Positions 7,621-15,288 of a stretch of DNA of 20,206 bases are shown in pieces. Under the pieces are notes generated by a model, which saw nothing but the letters and a program-made list of their open reading frames with translations, did not search any database and had not been told where the DNA came from. Every line of letters begins with the position of its first letter. Position 1 is the first letter of the stretch. The position numbers and the translations under genes were made by a program. The stretch is from a virus, in IMG/VR virus record IMGVR_UViG_3300037961_003562, positions 1 to 20,206 of that record; one strand, 5' to 3'.

Positions 7621-10600
7621 TTAATAAGAAAAGTCTTTCATGTATTCAAGGAACCGCTCAGCGGCTGCTTGGTCGCCACTACGCAGGTAGTTACCAACAA
7701 CTTCCTGAGTGTACAGTTGTCTAGACACATCATCACGCTGTGTGGATTTAGCAGATGCCATCCTCATAGCGTAACGTAATTCACGGTCGAGCATAAAATG
7801 CAAGTTTTGGAACGTGCTAAGATCCGGCTCTAGACCGGCGTCAACCGCTTCTTTGTACTGTCGTCTAAATTCTTTTGCATCTGTGCTTTGCATGACACGT
7901 CTGATGCCATCTTTAAACAACCCATCACGACCCATAATGTCAGTAATTTCAGACCGTTGGTCGTCAGTAAGTTCAACACCCTTACCGTTAGTTTGCAGGG
8001 TAGGACGGGCATCGTACTCAATGTCCATCAAGAACTGTTTTTCATCACTAATTTTTCCGCTGATTTTCCACGGAGAATAAGTGTTCCAGGCACGTGCAAG
8101 GAAGGTATCAGGGACACCTACTTCACCACCATCAATCCAATCATGTTTAGCAGGAAGCTGACCTTTCAACAAAGGCAACCTGTTACGTACAAGACTAAAT
8201 ACATCTTGTTCAACTTCTTTAAGACCAGGATCAATCAATCGAGAAATCTCGGCTAGCTGACTAGAACCAGGAATAGTGGCACTGGTCAAGAAACTAGACG
8301 ACCATTTTTCAATAGCACCCACGTCACCTCTAAACACATCAAAGGCTACTTCTAAACCGGAAGTGGTTGTTTTTTCAGTAATCGAAGAAGCAAACACAAA
8401 ACCAAGCTTACGTAGTTGTTCTTCAATGTCATTAGGAGCCAGTTGATCGAAGTTGTCCATAACATCGACTGTCAATGCCAACCAGTTGGTAATAGGACCA
8501 AGGTTGTCATAGCTTACCCAGTCTCCGCCTGGCAAACGGATAGAACGTGGTTTCCAGTTTGCATCTCTACGAAGTGCTTGTTTTTGTTTATCGTAAAGAC
8601 CGTTACCGGTAATCCTGTCGCTAAAGAACAAGCCAAAAGCACTAGCAACTGCAATGTTGCCAATAGCTTCTCTACCTTTAATATCAGCTCTAAGCTCATT
8701 GTACTTAGCTCTGATCGAAGGTGTGTTGCTCAAATCAATGCCACGAGCAGTGAGCAGTTCTTCAACCCTTTGACCTGACATCTCTTCAAAAGGCAGATCA
8801 AAGTCTCGACGAGCTTTAGAAAAGATACCCAGGGGAGTATAAGAAGCAGACAGTGCAATTTCATTCAAAGGTGTCTTGGTAAACAGCAAGAACGGCTTGA
8901 GGATCGGGAAGCGACGAATAGCTCCAGAAAATGCATCGTTAGCTGCATTATCCAAGTTAAGAGCAATCTCACCAGAAGTATGTTTAACTGCAGAATCGGT
9001 AATCAAACCATTGCTGTCAAACATCTCACCCCTTACTTGTTTGTACAGAGCGTCTGCTTTTTTAGCGTCAAAGACTTCTTTACCTTCTTTAGTAACCATG
9101 TCGAATGCACGACCTTTGGCTTCTGCAGTAGCAATCATTGACTGTGTAAAGCCGTCAAGAGCCTGCATAGCACGGTTGCCAAACCGAAGGTAAGGATGAT
9201 CTGCCAGGGCATTCATGTCGTTAATGACTTGCATCATTACCTGGGGACCGTAGTCTCCTCGTTCTGCTTTAGCATCAGCAAACTGATTAAGGATCTCAAG
9301 CTGACGTTCGTTTCTTAGACCAATGTCATCACGTGCTGCAACAACATAAGGATCAGAACCACTGCGTTTAAAGACTTCCTTCATGTAACCAAACGAGTCT
9401 TGGAGCGTTTCTACCATACTACTGTATTGATAGAAACCACGACGAATAGTTTGGTTATCCTTAGCAGCCATGCCGCCAGCTAAAGTACGTACAGGTTTTT
9501 CAATCAGCAACGCAGCGTTACTAAGACCTGCTTTGATTGGAGTAGCAAAAGCACTAAGCGTTGAGTTATAAACGTTAGACCAGAATCCACGGAGAACCAC
9601 AGAAGGAATCTCAGGGGTAAGATCAACAAACGCTTTACTCAACACACCTGTAGAAGCTTTGACATAGTTGTTTAGCTTTGTGATTGTATTTACATTACCA
9701 TCGGTAAGTTCATACGCAAGCATCAACGGAGCAAGCATTTCAGGTCGCTCTTCTTTGATAACACGTAGGTTATCTACAACTGATTTAGCTTCTTGCTTAA
9801 TCCTCTCCATAGCGCGGAGGGTAGCGTTGGACTCGTTTTTAACGAGGTTCTCAAGGCGCTTAGCTTCTGCCATTTGGAATGCATCGGTGCCTTTTTTAGA
9901 CATCCGATTCCAGAGGTTCAGCATGTTCAAAGCACGACCACGTGCATACGAAGTCATACCCTTTTGTGCCATCAAGAACTCAACACGATCAAGGATCTGT
10001 TCTTGTGCACGCTCAATAGCAGGTGTGCCTTCAGTAAGGCGCATACCTTGAGCCATATCAGAAATCTGACCAGCAAAGGAGGTACCTACATACGCTTGTG
10101 CACGCATGTAATCCATGTTAATGTAGTCATCCATATAACGCTTGATAGCGCCCATAGCGCCCGCGTAAGCCTCTGATTTAAGCACAGGGGCACCAGTGTC
10201 TACATCAACACCTTGGAACTGCTTTATAGCCTGTTTAAGTTGGGGTACATCCATCTCATAGAACATACCTGCTAGATCTTCACCAGACTCTAGGATCTCA
10301 TCATGACTAAGGTATCGACCAGAAGCGGTGTTGTAACCGTATTCACCAGCATCTTTTAGCTGCTCAGCTACACCACGGATAATAATCTCTTGGTTATCAG
10401 CAGCTTCAAGTCCAAACTTAAGCGCACCTTCAGTAACAACACTGCCTACACGACCGTAAACTGTATCAACATCTTTACTGATACGTGCGTAGTCAACTGC
10501 TGCACCGACAACACCTAGGTCATCTGCAGATCTAATGCCTTGTTCTTGGTAACCATAGAGATCATGTACACCAAAAACAGGTTGATCAAGGTTAGGTGAC

Positions 10601-11505
10601 TGTTCAAAGTTGTAGCTACCAACCTCATCCAATGCTTCAGACCGCTTAGCTGCAGAACGTTCGACAACTTCTTCAGGTGTAGCAGCATCAATTTCAAGGT
10701 TTTTATCAAACCAAGCCTTTGCTTTTTCGCTTTCAGGTACCCATTGTGTAGAACGATCGATACCACGAACACCTTTAAAAAGCTTGTTAAGACCCAAAAG
10801 TACATCTACACCTACACCAAGATAAGCACCTTCAAGAACGTTTTTTGCACGTTTAACATCAGGGCTATCTTCGTCCAATGTAGCTAGATCTTCAGGCAAC
10901 CAACCGAACCACCTTGGGTAGTTCTTACGAAGACTACCAGACAGGTTATCATCTTCTTGGTTCAGCTCTACAGTGTAGTCAACAAACGCACCGGTACCTG
11001 CACCAAGCGCAGCTTCACCGATATGTTTGACAAGTGGATCAGAAAGAAACTTAGATTTTTGTACTGCACCAACGCCTTTGATGGCACCACTAGCGGCACC
11101 ACCAATAGCAAGAGTAGGGATTACAATAGAGGAAAGCTCCCTTACACTTTGGGCTACTTCGTTTTCAAAAGGAGAGGTTTTGGGAATATCAACGTTAGGG
11201 ATCAGGTTCAAAAGGTCGATGCCAAAATCAACCACACCTGTAACCGCAGCTACGTCAAACTCACCGCCTTCTCTCCTTAGTTTTTCTATGTCAAGGTTAC
11301 CCTCGGCATCTCTGTATCTGTTAGCAGCAACAGGCTCCTGTGCCGTAGCTTCAGGAGCTGGTGCTTGCTGTTGTGCACTTTCTACGGTTTGCTCTAGTTG
11401 AGGAATGAGCTGATCAGTTCGCTCTTGCTCTTGCAAAAGTTCTTGACGTTTTTCTTCACTTAGAGTTGGCGTACCACCGAGAAGTGTGTCTTCATACTCA
11501 TTCAT
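7621..11505 (-). CDS. Internal virion (ejection) protein, T7 gp16-like by position and size
   Basis: A 1294-residue protein, close to the 1318 residues of T7 gp16, and placed as gp16 is, directly before the fiber gene. Residues 1-60 are charged, Gln- and Pro-rich and probably disordered. Glycine-rich hydrophobic segments follow at about 124-148 (IVIPTLAIGGAASGAIKGVG), 163-175 and 225-240, which could insert in membranes. The rest is long, mixed-charge and mainly helical. Such proteins are packed in the capsid, ejected first, and form a channel across the host envelope. No soluble lytic transglycosylase motif was seen at the N-terminus, where T7 gp16 has it; the gp15-like neighbour carries a lysozyme-like domain instead. 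The start overlaps the neighbour's stop as ATGA, so translation is coupled. The role is inferred from gene order, size and composition. Confidence 0.82.
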   Translation of the reverse strand: MNEYEDTLLGGTPTLSEEKRQELLQEQERTDQLIPQLEQTVESAQQQAPAPEATAQEPVAANRYRDAEGNLDIEKLRREGGEFDVAAVTGVVDFGIDLLNLIPNVDIPKTSPFENEVAQSVRELSSIVIPTLAIGGAASGAIKGVGAVQKSKFLSDPLVKHIGEAALGAGTGAFVDYTVELNQEDDNLSGSLRKNYPRWFGWLPEDLATLDEDSPDVKRAKNVLEGAYLGVGVDVLLGLNKLFKGVRGIDRSTQWVPESEKAKAWFDKNLEIDAATPEEVVERSAAKRSEALDEVGSYNFEQSPNLDQPVFGVHDLYGYQEQGIRSADDLGVVGAAVDYARISKDVDTVYGRVGSVVTEGALKFGLEAADNQEIIIRGVAEQLKDAGEYGYNTASGRYLSHDEILESGEDLAGMFYEMDVPQLKQAIKQFQGVDVDTGAPVLKSEAYAGAMGAIKRYMDDYINMDYMRAQAYVGTSFAGQISDMAQGMRLTEGTPAIERAQEQILDRVEFLMAQKGMTSYARGRALNMLNLWNRMSKKGTDAFQMAEAKRLENLVKNESNATLRAMERIKQEAKSVVDNLRVIKEERPEMLAPLMLAYELTDGNVNTITKLNNYVKASTGVLSKAFVDLTPEIPSVVLRGFWSNVYNSTLSAFATPIKAGLSNAALLIEKPVRTLAGGMAAKDNQTIRRGFYQYSSMVETLQDSFGYMKEVFKRSGSDPYVVAARDDIGLRNERQLEILNQFADAKAERGDYGPQVMMQVINDMNALADHPYLRFGNRAMQALDGFTQSMIATAEAKGRAFDMVTKEGKEVFDAKKADALYKQVRGEMFDSNGLITDSAVKHTSGEIALNLDNAANDAFSGAIRRFPILKPFLLFTKTPLNEIALSASYTPLGIFSKARRDFDLPFEEMSGQRVEELLTARGIDLSNTPSIRAKYNELRADIKGREAIGNIAVASAFGLFFSDRITGNGLYDKQKQALRRDANWKPRSIRLPGGDWVSYDNLGPITNWLALTVDVMDNFDQLAPNDIEEQLRKLGFVFASSITEKTTTSGLEVAFDVFRGDVGAIEKWSSSFLTSATIPGSSQLAEISRLIDPGLKEVEQDVFSLVRNRLPLLKGQLPAKHDWIDGGEVGVPDTFLARAWNTYSPWKISGKISDEKQFLMDIEYDARPTLQTNGKGVELTDDQRSEITDIMGRDGLFKDGIRRVMQSTDAKEFRRQYKEAVDAGLEPDLSTFQNLHFMLDRELRYAMRMASAKSTQRDDVSRQLYTQEVVGNYLRSGDQAAAERFLEYMKDFSY

Positions 11506-14147
11506 TTAATTTGAGAATAGATTCGGTTTGCAAATCTGTAGCGATTACCAGCAATACCGTAGCCAACATAATCTTTCATGGCTTTGTTCAGCTCAGGCTG
11601 ACTAGAGTTTGGATCCATAATGACCTCATAGGTAGCAGGATAAAACTCTTTCATTTCCCGGAGGATAGCTGCCAGCTGTTCTTTATCAGAAGCCTGATCG
11701 ATTTCTTTGCCTAGGTAGCCTTCAATACGTGCAACACGGGTACGGTCACCTTGGAACTCAGCCCAAGATAGCAGACCATAGTTTTTAACACTACCATCAT
11801 TCTGTACTTCACCCCAGTTACGTTGACCTTGCCACGTAGACTCTTGTTCAATAGAACCGGACATAGTCGCAGCAGCTCTCGGTGGAACTCCCATACCCAC
11901 AAGGGAACGTGCTCCAGGGACAGCTTTGTCAGACATAACTACTTGTGCACCAAAAGCACCACGCAAATCTGCAGTGTTTGCTCCATCAGTCATCGCCAAC
12001 GTAGCGCGATTGACACGCTCATTGGTACGATAAGTGTTAGCTGCACGGATAAATTTAGGAGGAAGGCTGTTCTTCAATGCCTGCAACGTATTATTTTCAA
12101 ATCTAACAGGATCTTTACCAATAGCAGGTGCGATGTAGTTCAAAGCACCCAAGGGATCCAAGTTCAAAGATTCACCAATATACCTAATAATGGCTGGTTG
12201 TTTGATTCCAGGATCACCAAATTTATCAATATACTCAGAGATGTCAGCAATCATTTCAGGACTCATTGCGTTTGTAATTGTTTTAGCATTAGTCAACGCC
12301 TTTGGGTTGAGCAACGCTTGGGTAACATTGTTAAATGTCGTAATGCTTTTTGCTGCATCGCTAGCATTACTTTGCAGTTCACTAACAATTTCGTTGAAGT
12401 TACCGTTCTTGTCGTAGTTAGCTGGGTTGCTGAGTAGACTGCTTACCCTAGCATTGTTAGCTGCAAGAGCCTGCTGAATGTTACCGTTAGAAGCGATGAG
12501 GTTTTGTTTAAATTCACGTACCAGCTTGTCCTGCATACCAGTAACAGTAGCTACGTTCTTCTTCATTTGATAAGCTACTGCGATAGCATCGTTATTCAAA
12601 ACAGAAGCACGCACTTGTTTAATAGCAGACGCTACCTCTGGATCTTCTAGCATACGTTCTTGCTGCTCAGCCAGTGCCATGTAAGTAGCATGTAGCTGCC
12701 TGGTAAGTTTCATGGACTGTACATATTTAACAGTCAACGTACCAGAAGCAAGTCTATCGTCTAGCATTTTCTGTGCCAATGGTGCGGCACGTTGCTCAAG
12801 AGTTGTCTTAGCTGCAGACTTTACAAACTCACTGTCATATCCAATACCACCGATTTGTTCTGCATATTCTTGCAGCCTACGATGTTCTTGAGATGTGTAA
12901 AAACCATCTTCATTTAACTCATCATACTTTTCACGAATTGACTGCTCGTTATCTCGTTTTCTGTCGTTAACGGATTGCCGATAAGCTGCAGACTCACGCT
13001 CACGATACTCTCGAATAGCAACGTTCATCGAAGTAACTTCATCAGTACCGTTAAACTGTTGACCCCAAGATGTTTGTTTGTTGTTAAATGTGTACTGATA
13101 GTTTAGAATATCATTAAGGTCTTGTCCATTTAAGGCATTAGGACCACTGCTTTTTGATGAGTTAATAGCCCACTCAGACAGTACCTTACGTTTTTCAGCT
13201 GATGGATTAGTAGTAAACCACTCCATAACACCAGCTGCACCTTTATCGTTAAATACCTCGTTAAGTAGTACAATGGTATCTTGCTTTACCTGAGCTTTCT
13301 GCTGTTTAGTAATATCACCTTGTATGCTTGTTCTCAGGTTATTAGAAAGGTTCCGAAGTCTCGGATAGACAGCTTCGTTAAGGACTTCAGGACGTGCACC
13401 TTCAAAATGTGTTGTTATAAATGCAGTTTCAGCACTTTCAAGGGCAGCCAGTCGGTCAGCAGCTGATGCTGTTGGAGGCAGTTTACCCACAGCTTCACCC
13501 AGATACTCAAGGAATATCTGATCGCTATTAGAATAAATAGCTTTGTTTTCGATCCATGCACGTGTACTGCGATTACGATAAATCTCGTAAAGAGCATTAA
13601 GTTTAGCAGGATCTACTTCTTTACCATAAGCCTCGCGTACAACATCTTGTTGTGCAAACTCTGCTTTGGTCAGGTTATCTGACAAAGACCGGATGGCTTG
13701 TACAGTTTTATAACCAACACCTGCTTTGTAAGCAGTTGCCAGTGCTGCAGCTGCATCTTTTTTCCTGTCTTGCTCTTGGATAGCTGAGTAAGTATCAAAA
13801 GCACTCTTAGAAAAAGCAGAAAGATCCCTTAGAAGATTAAGGCTAGACTGTGCTTTGTTTTTATCGTTTTGCAGTTCAATGTTATAGTCACGAGTAACCG
13901 CGTCTATATATGCTTGACGATTTTGTGTTTCAAGTTTGTAGTTATCTTCACGTTGCATCCGCTCTTGTTGTTGAGCTTGCTGCTGTGCTTGAAGATAAAT
14001 AGATTCATTCTTTTCTAGAAAGGCTTGCGCCGTATTCATACCTTGAACACGGCGTGCAGCTCGACTTCTAATTTTTTGAGATTCATCAGGTGCTCTCAGT
14101 TGATTGTCACTGAAGCTCCCTTGTGAAGCAAAACTTTTATAAGACAT
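11502..14147 (-). CDS. Internal virion protein, gp15-like position, C-terminal lysozyme-like domain
   Basis: An 881-residue protein in the T7 gene 15 position (T7 gp15 has 747 residues). Residues 40-105 are Gln/Glu/Lys-rich and probably coiled coil; most of the protein is helical and hydrophilic. The C-terminal 130 residues look like a phage tail lysozyme: MGVPPRAAATMSGSIEQEST, with Glu767 as the likely catalytic acid, then NYGLLSWAEFQGDR, then an ILREM...Y...NKAMKDYVGYG pattern. This family cuts peptidoglycan so that the tail can reach the inner membrane. The domain is at the end of the protein, so it may be exposed or released during ejection. The gene overlaps the gp16-like gene by 4 bases and follows the gp14-like gene by 17 bases. 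The gp15 label is positional; the lysozyme call rests on motif pattern. Confidence 0.82.
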   Translation of the reverse strand: MSYKSFASQGSFSDNQLRAPDESQKIRSRAARRVQGMNTAQAFLEKNESIYLQAQQQAQQQERMQREDNYKLETQNRQAYIDAVTRDYNIELQNDKNKAQSSLNLLRDLSAFSKSAFDTYSAIQEQDRKKDAAAALATAYKAGVGYKTVQAIRSLSDNLTKAEFAQQDVVREAYGKEVDPAKLNALYEIYRNRSTRAWIENKAIYSNSDQIFLEYLGEAVGKLPPTASAADRLAALESAETAFITTHFEGARPEVLNEAVYPRLRNLSNNLRTSIQGDITKQQKAQVKQDTIVLLNEVFNDKGAAGVMEWFTTNPSAEKRKVLSEWAINSSKSSGPNALNGQDLNDILNYQYTFNNKQTSWGQQFNGTDEVTSMNVAIREYRERESAAYRQSVNDRKRDNEQSIREKYDELNEDGFYTSQEHRRLQEYAEQIGGIGYDSEFVKSAAKTTLEQRAAPLAQKMLDDRLASGTLTVKYVQSMKLTRQLHATYMALAEQQERMLEDPEVASAIKQVRASVLNNDAIAVAYQMKKNVATVTGMQDKLVREFKQNLIASNGNIQQALAANNARVSSLLSNPANYDKNGNFNEIVSELQSNASDAAKSITTFNNVTQALLNPKALTNAKTITNAMSPEMIADISEYIDKFGDPGIKQPAIIRYIGESLNLDPLGALNYIAPAIGKDPVRFENNTLQALKNSLPPKFIRAANTYRTNERVNRATLAMTDGANTADLRGAFGAQVVMSDKAVPGARSLVGMGVPPRAAATMSGSIEQESTWQGQRNWGEVQNDGSVKNYGLLSWAEFQGDRTRVARIEGYLGKEIDQASDKEQLAAILREMKEFYPATYEVIMDPNSSQPELNKAMKDYVGYGIAGNRYRFANRIYSQIK

Positions 14148-14164
14148 AAGGAAGTGTAGTTAAA

Positions 14165-15283
14165 TCAACCAAATAAGCTGCTACCAGCGGCATAAGGATT
14201 AAATGTACCGGGAGTTGTTCCACCAATACCTGAATAACCAGCAACAACAGCACCACCAATCCTACTAACAGCAGCAGCAAACAGGTTTGTTGTTTCTGCA
14301 ACAGCTTCTTGTGGACGTGGAGGAGCAACAGGTTTATAGATGTCCTGATATTCAGGTCTAGGCAATGCAAACGGTTTAGGCAGCGGTGGCATAATCTCAG
14401 GCTTAAGTTCGATACTTGCTTTAGTATCCAAGTCAGCTTGAAGACGTTGCATCTTAATACGCTGTCTAGTGTTGACATCAGCACCCATCAAGCTGTCACG
14501 TGCAGCACCAAGCTTAGCAATATCAAGATTTAGTTGATCACTGAGTTTAACAAAGTCGATGTCAAGTGCATCCTTTGTAGACAACAGTTGTTCAACAATC
14601 TGTGCTTGCCGCATCCCAGCTTCTGAAGCAATAGATTGATAGTTTTTTTGAGCAGTACGACCAGCTTGACCACGAGCACGTGCAGTACCAGTAGCCTTAA
14701 GTGCTTCAAGACGTGTTTGTTGTGTAGCAAATGCAGCTTCTCTTTCAGCCTTTCGTCGGCTAAGAGCTAAGCCAAGACCAGCAGCTTCAAAGTTAATAAG
14801 AGTCTGATCTTGGTCAAACTCCATAGCAAGCATCTGTTCTTGAACAAACCGATTCTGCTGTGTATTAGCTTGACGTTCTGCAATCTCATTGAATGTAAAT
14901 TGATTAGCAGCTTGATTAAGATTCTGTTCGTATGCACGCAGCTCTTGGTGATGCTGGTACGCACGAATGCCCATGCCGTAGTTCCATTGCTGAGCTAGCT
15001 GAGCTTCTTGAAACTTAAGGTTTTCTTCAGTTTTACGCTTAAGTATTTCTTGACCTTCAACAGAGTAGTTATACTTACGCTCTAGCTCTGCAAGAGAATA
15101 ATCGTAAACTTTATTGTTGTAGTCATTGGTACGGTCTGCTTGTTTTTTAGCCTGTTTGTTTCGGCTGTAAGCACCACCAGTAAATACGTCAGCAACAAAA
15201 CCAAAGATATTGTTATCTACACCAGATACAGCTAGCTGATCATCAAGGAGGTTTTGTTTAGGATTAAATTCGTAGGGATTCAT
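14165..15283 (-). CDS. Internal virion protein, T7 gp14-like by position
   Basis: A protein of 372 residues from ATG, or 373 from a TTG one codon upstream, larger than T7 gp14 (196 residues). It begins MNPYEFNPKQNLL, has a short small-residue segment (IFGFVADVFTGGAYS), then long Gln/Ala/Glu-rich helices over residues 45-290. A proline-rich stretch (about 298-326: PPLPKPFALPRP, YKPVAPPRP) follows, then a Gly/Ala-rich, weakly hydrophobic C-terminus (VSRIGGAVVAGYSGIGG) that could touch membrane. In T7 the gene between tail tubular B and gp15 encodes an ejected protein of the inner-membrane end of the channel; the same job is inferred here. A strong AGGAGG lies inside the end of the tail tubular B gene. 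The protein could also be a generic structural protein. Confidence 0.78.
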   Translation of the reverse strand: MNPYEFNPKQNLLDDQLAVSGVDNNIFGFVADVFTGGAYSRNKQAKKQADRTNDYNNKVYDYSLAELERKYNYSVEGQEILKRKTEENLKFQEAQLAQQWNYGMGIRAYQHHQELRAYEQNLNQAANQFTFNEIAERQANTQQNRFVQEQMLAMEFDQDQTLINFEAAGLGLALSRRKAEREAAFATQQTRLEALKATGTARARGQAGRTAQKNYQSIASEAGMRQAQIVEQLLSTKDALDIDFVKLSDQLNLDIAKLGAARDSLMGADVNTRQRIKMQRLQADLDTKASIELKPEIMPPLPKPFALPRPEYQDIYKPVAPPRPQEAVAETTNLFAAAVSRIGGAVVAGYSGIGGTTPGTFNPYAAGSSLFG

Positions 15284-15288
15284 CAATG

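Noticed and set aside
14137-14998. Several 60-120-codon minus-strand and plus-strand frames within the gp14-like gene
   Set aside because: All are off-frame or antisense shadows, Leu/His-rich, without initiation signals, inside a long coherent frame.
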